Part shown: piece after piece, positions 24,900 to 33,511 of the stretch
How positions within the stretch are numbered: position 1 is the stretch's first letter
Layout: each line of letters starts with the position of its first letter
Origin: DTHT01 sp037444625
GTDB taxonomy: Bacteria > Acidobacteriota > Terriglobia > Bryobacterales > Bryobacteraceae
Assembly (NCBI GenBank): GCA_037444625.1
Contig: JBBIMA010000011.1
Coordinates: forward strand, 1 to 64,000
DNA length: 64,000 nt
Direction of reading: 5' to 3'
Notes under the pieces: generated by a model
The model's database searches: none
What the model was told of the DNA's origin: nothing
Seen by the model: only the letters and a program-made list of their open reading frames with translations
Program-made: the position numbers and the translations under genes

Positions 24900-27038
24900 A
24901 TGGAGCTGACGCGACGCCGGTTGCCGGCCGCGGCCGCAGCCGCACTTTTGAAGCCGCCCTCCGAGCCTTGGTTCGACCGCCCGATGCGCTGGGCGCAGTT
25001 GACCCTGGCCGAGAACGATCCCGGCCGGTTCGACCCGCAGTTCTGGCTGGACTATTTCCGCCGCGTGCATGCCGACGCCGCCTGTCTGAGCGCCGGCGGC
25101 TGCGTGGCCTACTATCCCACCCGGATCCCGCTGCATCACCGCAGCGCCTGGCTGAAGGACGGCGATCCCTTCGGCGAGCTGGCGGCCGGCTGCCGCCAGT
25201 TGGGCATGGTCGTGATCGCGCGGGTGGATCCTCACTCCTGCCGCGAGGAGGCCTACCGGGCTCATCCCGATTGGGTGGCGGTGGACGCCGAGGGCCGCCC
25301 CCGCCGCCACTGGTCCGCCCCCGAGCGCTGGGTCACCTGCGCCCTGGGACCCTACAACTTCCAGTTCATGACCGAAGTCATCCGCGAGATCATGACCCTG
25401 TACCGCGTGGACGGCATCTTCGCCAACCGCTGGGCGGGCTCCGGCATGTGCTACTGCGAGCACTGCCGGCGCAACTTCCGCGCCTTTTGCGGCCTGGATC
25501 TGCCCCGCACGACCGACCCGCAGGATCCCGCCCGCCGCCGCTACCTGCTCTGGCGCGAGCAGCGCCTGTTCGAGCTGTGGCGGCTGTGGGACGGCGAGAT
25601 CCGCCGCATCAATCCCCAGGCCTGCTACATCGCCAACGCGGGCGGCGGGGCCTTGAGCGACCTGGACATGAAAACCATCGGCGAGCTGGCGCCCACCCTG
25701 ATGGCCGACCGCCAGGCCCGCCGCGGACTGATGCCCCCCTGGGCCAACGGCAAGAACGGTAAGGAATACCGGGCGGCGCTGGGGCGCAAGGCCGTCGTGG
25801 GCATCTTCAGCGTGGGTCTGGAGGAGCCTTACCGCTGGAAGGATTCCGTGCAGACCGAGGCCGAGATCCGCATCTGGGTGGCCGACGGCATCGCCCACGG
25901 GCTGCGCCCTTGGTTCACCAAGTTCTGCGGCGTGCTGCACGATCGCCGCTGGCTCAAGGTGGTCGAAAGCATCTACGACTGGCACTGGCGCTCGGAACGC
26001 TATCTGCGCAACGAAGAGCCCCTGGCGCGCGTGGCTCTGGTCTACTCGCAGCAGACCGCCGCCTTCTACGGCGGGCCGCGGGCACAGGAGAAGGTCGAGC
26101 AACACACCCTGGGCATGTATCACGCCCTGGTCGAGGCGCGCATTCCCTTTGAGATGGTGCACGACCGGCTGCTCGAGCCGGAGCGCGTGGATCGCTTCCG
26201 CCTGCTGATCCTGCCCAACCTGGCGGCCCTCTCCGAGACCCAGTGCGAGCAGTTGCGCGGCTACGTGCGGCGGGGCGGCAGCCTGCTGGCGACCTACGAG
26301 ACGTCGCTTTACGACGAATGGGGCGTGCGGCGCAAGGATTTCGGGCTGGCCGACCTGTTCGGGGTTTCCTGCGAGCGTCCCGCCGAGGGCCCCATGCGCA
26401 ACGCCTATCTGCGCCTGGAGCACGACACGCACCATCCCCTGCTGAAAGGCTTGGAGGAGGCGCCGCGCATCATCCACGGCGTCTGGCGGCTGCCGGTGCG
26501 CCCGCGCGCGGCGTTCGATCGCCCGCCGGTGACCCTCATTCCCCCCTATCCCGACCTGCCTATGGAAGAGGTCTATCCGCGGGTCGAGAAGACCGACATC
26601 GCCGAAGTCTACCTGCGGCAGCTCGGCCGCGCCCGCCTGGTCTATTTCCCTTGGGACATTGACCGGGTCTTCTGGGAGGTGATGTGCGCCGACCACGGCC
26701 GGCTGCTGGCCAACGCCGTGGACTGGGCGGTGAACGAGGAGCGCCCCGTCCAGGTGCTCGGTCCGGGCCTGCTGGACATCGCGCTCTGGCGGCAGAAGCA
26801 GTCCTTGACGCTCCACCTGGTGAATCTGACCAACCCCATGACGATGAAAGGGCCTTACCGGGAGGTGATTCCGGTGGGCCCGCAGCGCGTGCGCCTGCGG
26901 CTGCCCGAGGGGCGCCCGGCGCGCGCCGTGCGGCTGCTGGTGAGCGGGTTGCAGCCGCGCTTTGAACAAACCGGCGGCCGGCTCAGCCTGACGGTGCCTT
27001 CCATCCAGGTGCACGAAGTGGTGGCGGTGGACCTCTGA
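24900..27038 (+). CDS. Glycoside-hydrolase-like TIM-barrel protein with beta-galactosidase-type trimerisation domain
   Basis: This 712-residue protein starts with a short twin-arginine-like leader (T-R-R-R). Residues about 28-350 look like a (beta/alpha)8 barrel of the putative glycosyl-hydrolase (DUF/GHL6) type, with V-D-P-H-S and V-D-G-I-F-A-N-R-W segments and a C-Y-C-E-H-C cysteine cluster at about 182-187 that could bind metal. Residues about 375-560 resemble the class-I-glutamine-amidotransferase-like trimerisation domain of GH42 beta-galactosidases (R-V-A-L-V-Y-S-Q-Q-T and L-L-I-L-P-N-L). A C-terminal beta domain closes the protein. Catalytic residues cannot be assigned with certainty. 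An AGGAGGATG ribosome site precedes the ATG. It is divergent from the Gfo/Idh gene and may work with it on the same sugar. Confidence 0.72.
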   Translation: MELTRRRLPAAAAAALLKPPSEPWFDRPMRWAQLTLAENDPGRFDPQFWLDYFRRVHADAACLSAGGCVAYYPTRIPLHHRSAWLKDGDPFGELAAGCRQLGMVVIARVDPHSCREEAYRAHPDWVAVDAEGRPRRHWSAPERWVTCALGPYNFQFMTEVIREIMTLYRVDGIFANRWAGSGMCYCEHCRRNFRAFCGLDLPRTTDPQDPARRRYLLWREQRLFELWRLWDGEIRRINPQACYIANAGGGALSDLDMKTIGELAPTLMADRQARRGLMPPWANGKNGKEYRAALGRKAVVGIFSVGLEEPYRWKDSVQTEAEIRIWVADGIAHGLRPWFTKFCGVLHDRRWLKVVESIYDWHWRSERYLRNEEPLARVALVYSQQTAAFYGGPRAQEKVEQHTLGMYHALVEARIPFEMVHDRLLEPERVDRFRLLILPNLAALSETQCEQLRGYVRRGGSLLATYETSLYDEWGVRRKDFGLADLFGVSCERPAEGPMRNAYLRLEHDTHHPLLKGLEEAPRIIHGVWRLPVRPRAAFDRPPVTLIPPYPDLPMEEVYPRVEKTDIAEVYLRQLGRARLVYFPWDIDRVFWEVMCADHGRLLANAVDWAVNEERPVQVLGPGLLDIALWRQKQSLTLHLVNLTNPMTMKGPYREVIPVGPQRVRLRLPEGRPARAVRLLVSGLQPRFEQTGGRLSLTVPSIQVHEVVAVDL

Positions 27039-27046
27039 GGCGGCCT

Positions 27047-27811
27047 TCAACCGCGGGCGAGGATCAGCTCCGCCGCCCGGGCGCCGGAGAGCATCATTCC
27101 CCCGAAGATCGGTCCCATGCGCGGGCCGCCGAAGGCGGCGCACACCGCCATCCCAGCCACCCACAGGCCGGGAAAGATCTCCGCCACCCGCTCGACTACG
27201 AAGGCCTCTCCGGCCGGGGCGTCCATGGGCCCTTCGCCCGCTCGCGCCGGGGACTCCTCCAGAAGGCTGCGCGCTCTCAGGCGCTCGACGACCACCGCCT
27301 CGTGTCCGGAAGCGTCCACCACCACGGGTGCGCTCAGCACGATCGGATCCACGGGCAGGGCGCCCAGCAGCGTGCTGCGATTCACCGCCACGCCCGTCAT
27401 CCTGCCCCCGCGCACGCAGACGTCCTCGAAAGCCGTCAGGTTCAACAGCAGGGCGCCGGCGCGCAGCGCCTGGAGACACAAGGCGCAGGCCAGCTCGGCG
27501 GCCTCAATCACCGCCAGATCTCCCGCCCGGCGGTCGTGGCGCACCCCGGCCTCTTCCAGGATGGGGAGCGCCTCCGGCTGCACGGCGATCTCGTTCATGC
27601 CCATGCCGCCGCCCCAGACGCCGCCGCCGGGCGCCAGGCGTTTCTCGACCACCGTGACGCTGCGGCCGCGCGCGGCCAGCCGCCAGGCGGCGGTCAGGCC
27701 GGCGGGACCGGCCCCCACGATGACCGCGTCGCAGGCGACGGCGCGCAACAGCTTGCGGTGGTAATGATCGGCGATGGCTTGCGTGATCTGTAGCTCGTTG
27801 AATTCCGCCAT
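27047..27811 (-). CDS. Thi4-like FAD/NAD-dependent thiazole synthase with Pro at the sulfur/metal position
   Basis: This 254-residue protein has a dinucleotide motif G33-A-G-P-A-G38, a V-V-E-K segment (54-57), and the glycine-rich P-G-G-G-V-W-G-G-G-M (61-70) of the Thi4 family, ending with G-G-P-R-M-G-P-I-F-G-G-M-M. Thi4 makes adenylated thiazole from NAD and glycine; the yeast protein donates sulfur from a cysteine (C-M-D-P), while archaeal non-suicidal forms have His there (H-V-D-P). Here the stretch is L152-P153-V-D-P156, so neither residue is present. The enzyme could use another ligand, or catalyse a different reaction. The gene is single, between the glycoside-hydrolase-like gene and an aminotransferase; thiG is also in this window. 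Confidence 0.82.
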   Translation of the reverse strand: MAEFNELQITQAIADHYHRKLLRAVACDAVIVGAGPAGLTAAWRLAARGRSVTVVEKRLAPGGGVWGGGMGMNEIAVQPEALPILEEAGVRHDRRAGDLAVIEAAELACALCLQALRAGALLLNLTAFEDVCVRGGRMTGVAVNRSTLLGALPVDPIVLSAPVVVDASGHEAVVVERLRARSLLEESPARAGEGPMDAPAGEAFVVERVAEIFPGLWVAGMAVCAAFGGPRMGPIFGGMMLSGARAAELILARG

Positions 27812-27890
27812 TTGCGTTTGGGGTCCGACCGGGAGGACGAAATCGCCCCTCAGTATAGCATCCCGCCCCGCCCCGACAGCACCGCGCCCC

Positions 27891-29060
27891 TCAGCCCGCC
27901 GCTGTTTCCAGGATCCGCTCCAGGCCGGCTTCCAGCACGGCCGGCGGCGTCAGGAGGCTGACCACCAGGTAGGCTTCCGAAGCAAAGTCGTAGAAGTAGC
28001 CCGGCTGGACCAGCACGCCGTGGCGCTCGAGCAACTCCAAGCACCATTGTTCTTCGCTGCGGGTGCGCGGGACGCGCAGCACGGCGTACCAGCCCGCCTC
28101 GGCATGCAACACTTCCACCGGCGAAGGCGGCGCCAGCAGCACCGCCAGCCGCGCGTAGTTCCCCCGGACGCGCTCTTGGATTTGCCGCCGCACCGTCCGC
28201 CCGGCCGCCAGCAGCTCGGGCAAGGCAAGCTGCACAGGAGTTCCGACCGAGAGATACGTGTCCGCGATCAGCTCCAGCCGCCGCAAGGCGCCGTCGCGCA
28301 GCTCGGGCGGGCCGCCCGCCGCGATCCAGGCCAACTTCATCTGGGGCAGGCCGACCACTTTCGACAGACCGCTGAGGCAGAAGGCCAGGGCCTCGCCGGC
28401 GCAGCCGAGCGCGCTCTGGACGGCGTGCTCGGCACCCAGCGGGTAATCCGCGAACACCTCGTCGCAAACCAGCGCCGCGCCGCGTTCGGCACACAGGGCG
28501 GCCAGGCGTTCCAGCTCCGCGGGCCCGAGCCGGGAGCCGGTGGGGTTGTTGGGCTGGACGGCGAGCACGGCGCGCGTGCCGGGCGTGAAGGCTTGCCGAA
28601 GCGCCTCCCAGTCCAGCCACCACCGCCCGTCGTAACGCAGGGGATATGGCGCCACGCGGACCGCCTCCAGCCCGGCCAGGAATTCGAACAAGGGATAGGA
28701 GGGCCGCGGCGCCAGGACCTGATCGCCCGGGTCGCAGAGCAGCTTGAACAGCCAGGCGTAGGCTTCGCTGGTGCTGGAGGCGAGCACGATCTGCTCGGCG
28801 GAGACCGGCAAGCCGCGCGCGGCGTAGTAAGCGGCCACCGCCCGGCGGGCTTCGCCTGCGCCGGCCGGCGCCGGATCATAGAGGAGCGCGCCCGGGTGGG
28901 CCAGGGCCCGTCGGATCTCCTCCGGGTAATCGAACCCGGCCCGCGTGGGATTGGACTGGGTCAGGTCGAGAATCTCGCCGCCCGCGGCCCGCCGCCGCTG
29001 GAGCGCGGCAGTCAGCCGGTTGGGCGGCAGATCCCACGGGAGCCGTCCGGAGAAGCGCAT
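27891..29060 (-). CDS. PLP-dependent class I/II aminotransferase
   Basis: This 389-residue fold-type I aminotransferase has N171-N-P-T-G, D200-E in V-C-D-E-V-F, and the PLP lysine Lys234 in S-G-L-S-K-V-V-G. The opening F-S-G-R-L-P-W-D-L-P-P-N-R-L supports the ATG at 29060. It probably transfers amino groups between an amino acid and 2-oxoglutarate in the cytoplasm; the substrate is not clear, with alanine or aromatic types possible. No ribosome site is visible; instead a perfect GC palindrome (29066-29087) sits 5 bp before the start codon. It lies downstream of mdh and icd on the same strand. Confidence 0.9.
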   Translation of the reverse strand: MRFSGRLPWDLPPNRLTAALQRRRAAGGEILDLTQSNPTRAGFDYPEEIRRALAHPGALLYDPAPAGAGEARRAVAAYYAARGLPVSAEQIVLASSTSEAYAWLFKLLCDPGDQVLAPRPSYPLFEFLAGLEAVRVAPYPLRYDGRWWLDWEALRQAFTPGTRAVLAVQPNNPTGSRLGPAELERLAALCAERGAALVCDEVFADYPLGAEHAVQSALGCAGEALAFCLSGLSKVVGLPQMKLAWIAAGGPPELRDGALRRLELIADTYLSVGTPVQLALPELLAAGRTVRRQIQERVRGNYARLAVLLAPPSPVEVLHAEAGWYAVLRVPRTRSEEQWCLELLERHGVLVQPGYFYDFASEAYLVVSLLTPPAVLEAGLERILETAAG

Positions 29061-29065
29061 GGGCA

Positions 29066-29087
29066 GGGCGGGCCCGCGGGCCCGCCC
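29066..29087. repeat. Perfect 22-bp GC palindrome between mdh and the aminotransferase gene
   Basis: The sequence is GGGCGGGCCCG followed by its reverse complement. In RNA it would form a hairpin of eight or nine pairs. It lies 18 bp past the mdh stop and 5 bp before the aminotransferase start. It may terminate mdh transcription or attenuate translation of the next gene. No T-tract follows on either strand. Confidence 0.6.
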
Positions 29088-29105
29088 TTCAGGGTAACTC
29101 CGCCC

Positions 29106-30056
29106 TCAGGCGGTGGCGGCGGCCTCCAGTTTGGGCCGCATCACGTCCACCAGCTCCTTGACCGCCGCGGCGCTCTTGTGCAGGGCGGCCCGCTCGTCTT
29201 CGGTGAGCTTGAGTTCGTAGATTTGCTCGATGCCGGCCGCACCCAGCTTGACGGGCACGCCCACGAACAAGCCCTGGATGCCGTACTCGCCCTCCAGGTA
29301 GGCCGAGCAGGGCAGCACGCGCTTGCGGTCGTTCAGGATGGCGTCCACCATCTCGACCGCGGCGGCCGAAGGGGCGTAGTAGGCGCTGCCCGTCTTCAGG
29401 TAGCGTACGATCTCGGCGCCGCCGTCGCGGGTGCGCTTGACGATGCGCTCCAGGGCGGCGGCGTCCAGCAGGTCGGTGAGCGGGATGCCGGCCACGCTGG
29501 AGTAGCGCACCAGCGGCACCATGGTGTCGCCGTGGCCGCCCAACACCAGCGCGGTCACGTCCTTCATGGAGACGTTCAGCTCCTGGGCCACGAAGGTGCG
29601 GAAGCGGGTGGTGTCCAGGATGCCGGCCATGCCCATGACGCGCTGCTTGGGGAAGCCGCTGACCTTGAGGGCCACGTGGCACATGGCGTCCAGCGGGTTG
29701 GTCACCACGATCAGAATGGCGTCGGGAGAATGCTTGGCCGCCTGTTCGGTGGTGCTCTTGACGATGTCGTAGTTGGCCCACAGCAGATCGTCGCGGCTCA
29801 TGCCGGGCTTGCGGGGGAAGCCGGCGGTGATCACGACGATGTCGGAGCCGGCCGTAGCGGCGTAGTCGTTGCCCCCGACGCAGGAGACGTCCACCCCCTG
29901 GATGGGGCAGGATTGCAAAATGTCCAGCGCCTTGCCGGTGGGCACGCCCTCCAGGATGTCCACCACCACGATGTCGGCCAGTCCCTTGTCGGCCAGACGG
30001 ACCGCGCAACTGGCGCCCACGTTGCCCGAACCAATCACAGTGACTTTCTTGCGCAT
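29106..30056 (-). CDS. mdh: Malate dehydrogenase
   Basis: This 316-residue protein has the NAD motif G-S-G-N-V-G-A (9-15) and an acidic end of strand 2 (V-V-V-D), fitting NAD+ preference. The mobile loop G-F-P-R-K-P-G-M-S-R gives the two arginines that select malate/oxaloacetate, and G-G-H-G-D contains the catalytic histidine. This is the LDH-like type of MDH found in many bacteria and archaea, acting in the TCA cycle. It lies 28 bp downstream of icd on the same strand, so the two TCA genes are probably co-transcribed. AGGAGG-like sequence (GGGAGGTC) stands before the ATG. Confidence 0.95.
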   Translation of the reverse strand: MRKKVTVIGSGNVGASCAVRLADKGLADIVVVDILEGVPTGKALDILQSCPIQGVDVSCVGGNDYAATAGSDIVVITAGFPRKPGMSRDDLLWANYDIVKSTTEQAAKHSPDAILIVVTNPLDAMCHVALKVSGFPKQRVMGMAGILDTTRFRTFVAQELNVSMKDVTALVLGGHGDTMVPLVRYSSVAGIPLTDLLDAAALERIVKRTRDGGAEIVRYLKTGSAYYAPSAAAVEMVDAILNDRKRVLPCSAYLEGEYGIQGLFVGVPVKLGAAGIEQIYELKLTEDERAALHKSAAAVKELVDVMRPKLEAAATA

Positions 30057-30084
30057 AAGACCTCCCTGGGAATGCTCGCAAAAC

Positions 30085-31338
30085 TCAGGCCGCGGCGGCC
30101 GCCCGGCCCATATTCTCGACGATGGCGTCGGCGAACTCGCTGGTCTTCAGTTTGACGGCGCCCTCCATGAGCCGGTGCAAATCATAGGTGACCCGCTTCT
30201 GGCGGATGGTCTCGGTGATGCCCTCTTCGATCAGGGCGCTGACCTCCTTCCAGCCCAGGTAAGAGAACATCATCGAGCCGCTGAGAATCAGGCTGGAGGG
30301 ATTGACCACGTCCTGACCGGCGTACTTGGGGGCGGTGCCGTGAGTGGCTTCGAAAACGCCGTGCTCGTCGCCGATGTTGCCGCCGGGGGCCATGCCCAGC
30401 CCGCCCACCTGGGCGGCGCAGGCGTCCGAGAGGTAATCGCCGTTGAGGTTGGGCGTGGCGATCACGTCGTACTCGTCCGGGCGGAGCAGCACCTGCTGGA
30501 ACATGGAGTCGGCGATGCGGTCCTTGAGGATGATCTTGCCCGCGGGCGGCGCGGCGCCCGCCTCGGCCTCGCTGACCACCGTATCGGCGAACTCTTCGCG
30601 GGCCAGCTCGTAGCCCCAGTCGCGGAAAGCCCCCTCGGTGAATTTCATGATGTTGCCCTTGTGCACCAGGGTGACGCTGCGGCGGTTGTTTTCCAGGGCG
30701 TAGCGGATGGCGCGCCGGATCAGACGCTTGGAGCCGGTGACCGATATGGGCTTGATGCCGATGCCGGAGTCGGGGCGGATCTTGCAGCCCATTTCCCGGT
30801 TCAGCCACTCGATGACCTTGGCCGCCTCCGGGCTGCCCTGGCGCCACTCGATGCCGGCGTAGACGTCCTCGGTGTTTTCGCGGAAGATCACCACGTTGAG
30901 CAGATCGGGCCGCTTCATGGGGGAAGGAACGCCGGGGTAGTAGCGCACCGGGCGCCAGCAGACGTAAAGATTGAGCAACTGGCGCAGGGCCACGTTGAGG
31001 CTGCGGTGGCCGCCCCCGACCGGGGTGGTCAGCGGGCCCTTGATGGCGATGCGGAAGCGCTGGATGGCCGCCAGGGTGTCCTCCGGCAGCCAGGTGTTGA
31101 AGCGGTGGAAAGCTTTCTCGCCCGCGAAGACCTCGTACCAAACGACCTGGCGGCGGCCGCCGTAGGCGCGCTCGACGGCGGCGTCAAAGACGCGCCGGGC
31201 CGCGCGCCAGATATCCGGCCCGGTGCCGTCGCCTTCGATAAAAGGGATGATAGGGCGATCCGGGACGAGGAACTTGCCGTCTCGGAATTCGATCGGTTGC
31301 CCGTCGGCAGGGACGGGAACGTTGTTGTAGGAATCCAT
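30085..31338 (-). CDS. icd: NADP-dependent isocitrate dehydrogenase
   Basis: From the ATG at 31338 this is 417 residues, close to the 416 of the E. coli enzyme. The open frame extends upstream to 31455, but the 31338 start has a GGGAG ribosome site and gives the standard N-terminus. The isocitrate-binding serine lies in H-R-S-L-N-V-A-L-R-Q, followed by R-P-V-R-Y-Y. The NADP-selecting stretch A-P-K-Y-A-G-Q-D-V-V-N-P carries the Lys-Tyr pair of NADP-type enzymes. It catalyses oxidative decarboxylation of isocitrate to 2-oxoglutarate in the TCA cycle. It is followed by mdh on the same strand. The serine could be a target of an AceK-like kinase; no such gene is here. Confidence 0.95.
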   Translation of the reverse strand: MDSYNNVPVPADGQPIEFRDGKFLVPDRPIIPFIEGDGTGPDIWRAARRVFDAAVERAYGGRRQVVWYEVFAGEKAFHRFNTWLPEDTLAAIQRFRIAIKGPLTTPVGGGHRSLNVALRQLLNLYVCWRPVRYYPGVPSPMKRPDLLNVVIFRENTEDVYAGIEWRQGSPEAAKVIEWLNREMGCKIRPDSGIGIKPISVTGSKRLIRRAIRYALENNRRSVTLVHKGNIMKFTEGAFRDWGYELAREEFADTVVSEAEAGAAPPAGKIILKDRIADSMFQQVLLRPDEYDVIATPNLNGDYLSDACAAQVGGLGMAPGGNIGDEHGVFEATHGTAPKYAGQDVVNPSSLILSGSMMFSYLGWKEVSALIEEGITETIRQKRVTYDLHRLMEGAVKLKTSEFADAIVENMGRAAAAA

Positions 31339-31536
31339 AGCCACTCCCATGTGCGTGCGCCGCCGCGCGGTCGCACCCTCCGCGGCGGCCTCTGGAATCG
31401 GAGCGTGGCATCCGATTCGGCTTTCAACTATATCAAGTCGCCCGCCCGGCGGCAACCGGCCGCTTGCCTGCCGGGCCCGGCGGCGTTATCATCAGAGCGG
31501 TTCTTCCGCCCTGCGGGGAGGTTCCAGGAGGATCCC

Positions 31537-31962
31537 ATGAATGTCAAGCGGTTTCTGATGGCTGCGCTGGCGGTGTTCGTGGTCGGGGTGGTGTTCGACT
31601 ACCTGGTTCACGGTGTGGCGTTGATGCCCGCTTACCGGGCCCTGAAAGACGTCTGGCGGCCGGACATGGAAGCCGTGACGTGGATCATGTACCCGGTGGC
31701 CTTGGTCTGCTCTGTGTTGTTCGTCTACATCTTCATCAAGGGCTATGAAGGCAAGGGCGTGATCGAGGGGCTGCGCTTCGGCTTGTTCCTGGGGACCTAC
31801 GTCTCGCTGGGGATGGCCTTCGGCTCCTACGTCATGGTGAAGATCCCGCTGTTTCTGGCCATCCAGTGGCTGATCGCGGGGGTGCTGGGTTTGATGATCC
31901 AGGGGGCGGTGGCGGCGGCGATCTACAAGCCGGCGGGCGCGTACGTCCGGCGGGTGGCGTAG
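31537..31962 (+). CDS. Small four-helix membrane protein, unknown function
   Basis: This 141-residue protein has four hydrophobic segments at about residues 5-25, 50-70, 82-102 and 106-128. Polar residues between the first two (R-A-L-K-D-V-W-R-P-D-M-E) suggest an external loop. No catalytic motif can be seen. The start ATG at 31537 follows AGGAGG (31527-31532); longer upstream open frame belongs to the antisense of icd. It is divergent from icd and is followed 37 bp later by a lytic transglycosylase gene on the same strand, with which it may share a transcript. I do not recognise the family with certainty. Confidence 0.8.
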   Translation: MNVKRFLMAALAVFVVGVVFDYLVHGVALMPAYRALKDVWRPDMEAVTWIMYPVALVCSVLFVYIFIKGYEGKGVIEGLRFGLFLGTYVSLGMAFGSYVMVKIPLFLAIQWLIAGVLGLMIQGAVAAAIYKPAGAYVRRVA

Positions 31963-31998
31963 GGTCCGGCGGAGGCATTCCGCCGGCCGGCGCACGGG

Positions 31999-32691
31999 TT
32001 GCACGCCGCGGGCGGCCTGTGCGTCACTAACAACGTGGGTAGGTTGTGCCTGCTGGCGGCGCTAGCGGCCTGTCGGCTGGCGGCGGGCGAGTACGCCGTG
32101 CTGGCCGGAGGCGGGCTGCTTTACGCCGATCGTCACGAGGCCGCGGGTGACCGCTGGCGCCTTTACCGGGGCGAGGGTTTCATCGAGCTGCCCCAGGCGC
32201 TGGTGGCGGGCTTCGAGCCGGCCCCGCCGCCGGCCGCAGCGCCCGCCCCGCCGCCGCAGCCCTCCGGACCGCCCGATCCGCGCTCGCTGATCGCTCGAAC
32301 GGCCGCCCGCTACGGAGGCGAAGACTTCGCCCGCCTGCTCGACAGCGTGGCGCGGGTCGAGTCCGGTTACCGGCCGCAGGCGGTCTCGCCCAAAGGGGCG
32401 CGCGGCCTGATGCAGTTGATGCCGGAGACGGCCCGGCGGCTGGAGGCCGACCCGGACGATCCGGCGGAGAACGTCGAGGCGGGGGCCCGCCTCCTGCGCG
32501 ATCTGCTCCTGAAGTACCTGCACGATCCTTACCAGGTGCGGCTGGCGCTGGCGGCCTACAACGCGGGTCCCGGGGCGGTGGAGCGCCACGGCGGAGTGCC
32601 GCCCTACCGCGAAACCCTCGGCTACATCGAGCGGGTGCTCGAACACTACCGCGGCGGAAAGCTTACCAGAGCCGCTTCAGGCGATCGCTGA
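31999..32691 (+). CDS. Lytic transglycosylase (SLT-type), secreted
   Basis: This protein of up to 230 residues has a signal-like N-terminus, a Pro/Ala-rich linker (about 75-92), and an SLT domain from about residue 95. The catalytic glutamate lies in V-A-R-V-E-S-G-Y, followed by the family motifs G-A-R-G-L-M-Q-L-M-P and A-Y-N-A-G-P-G-A-V. It should cleave peptidoglycan to 1,6-anhydro-muropeptides in the periplasm. The start is uncertain: TTG at 31999 gives the longest frame, while GTG at 32035 gives a tighter signal peptide. The 3' end overlaps the convergent PIG-L gene by 29 bp. Confidence 0.85.
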   Translation: MHAAGGLCVTNNVGRLCLLAALAACRLAAGEYAVLAGGGLLYADRHEAAGDRWRLYRGEGFIELPQALVAGFEPAPPPAAAPAPPPQPSGPPDPRSLIARTAARYGGEDFARLLDSVARVESGYRPQAVSPKGARGLMQLMPETARRLEADPDDPAENVEAGARLLRDLLLKYLHDPYQVRLALAAYNAGPGAVERHGGVPPYRETLGYIERVLEHYRGGKLTRAASGDR

Positions 32692-33511
32692 CGTCCTGCG
32701 CGAAGCGCCGGATGAAGCCTTCCACGTACTCCCCGGGTTCCGGGGCCCCATCTTGGATCAGCGGGGTGAGGTCCATGGCAAAGCTGATCAACTGGGCCAC
32801 GTCCACGGCGTGGCTTTCGTGGTAGGTGGCGTGGGCCCGGCGGCGCCCCATCGTGGCCAGGTCGTAGCGCTTGCCGCCGGCGATCTGGGAATCGAAGATG
32901 CCCACCAGAGCCAGGGCGATGTTCTCGTGGGCATCGAGCCGGAAAGCGATCTTGTCCTGGTCCGCCATCCAGTCCAGATCCCGCCAGACCTCGCAGCCGT
33001 AGAGACGGCGGGGGCGGAGCGAGGCGGGCAACTCGCGCAAGGCGGCGATGGTGCGCAGGGCCACAGCCACGTGGGTGTCGTGCTTGTCGGCCAGGTTGTG
33101 GGTGTAGATGACCTCGGGGCGCGCCGCGGCGATGAGGGCCTTCAGGTCCTCCTTGGGCGCGGCGTCGGCGGCATTCTTCACGGCGGAGCTGGGATGGTTG
33201 AGCAGGACCGCCGCGGCGTATTCGCCGACCATGGCGGCCTTCTTCTGCTCCCGGCGGCGGACCGCCTGCATTTGCTGGTCGGTGTAAGCCGCGTAGAGGC
33301 CGTCGCGCGGGCTGCCGGCTCCGTCGGTGACGATAACCGCGGTGAACCAGCGCTCCTGGCTGCCGAAGCCGGCCAGGATGCCGTCCAGCGCCATGATTTC
33401 CGTGTCGTCGGGATGGGCGGACACGGCCATGTGGGTGGTGCGGGCCAGGGCGCGCTCCTCCGGCTCGCCGTCGGGAACCCAGATCTCGGCCTGGGGATGA
33501 GAGAGCTTCAT
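32663..33511 (-). CDS. PIG-L/LmbE-family deacetylase
   Basis: This 282-residue protein has the zinc motif A32-H33-P-D-D36 and a later H-D-T-H-V segment (about 138-142), both typical of LmbE/PIG-L zinc deacetylases. Known members remove acetyl groups from N-acetylglucosamine-linked substrates such as GlcNAc-PI, GlcNAc-inositol and bacillithiol or mycothiol precursors. The exact substrate here is unknown. It overlaps the upstream ROK-like gene by 4 bp (ATGA), so the two are coupled, and an amino-sugar pathway is a fair inference. Its 3' end overlaps the lytic transglycosylase gene. Confidence 0.88.
   Translation of the reverse strand: MKLSHPQAEIWVPDGEPEERALARTTHMAVSAHPDDTEIMALDGILAGFGSQERWFTAVIVTDGAGSPRDGLYAAYTDQQMQAVRRREQKKAAMVGEYAAAVLLNHPSSAVKNAADAAPKEDLKALIAAARPEVIYTHNLADKHDTHVAVALRTIAALRELPASLRPRRLYGCEVWRDLDWMADQDKIAFRLDAHENIALALVGIFDSQIAGGKRYDLATMGRRRAHATYHESHAVDVAQLISFAMDLTPLIQDGAPEPGEYVEGFIRRFAQDVSDRLKRLW

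Noticed and set aside
24858..27479. An 873-codon minus-strand open frame
   Set aside because: It is antisense to the glycoside-hydrolase-like gene and the amino-acid pattern is that of a shadow frame.
31339..31455. Longer N-terminus of isocitrate dehydrogenase
   Set aside because: The added residues do not match the family; the ATG at 31338 has GGGAG and gives the standard length.
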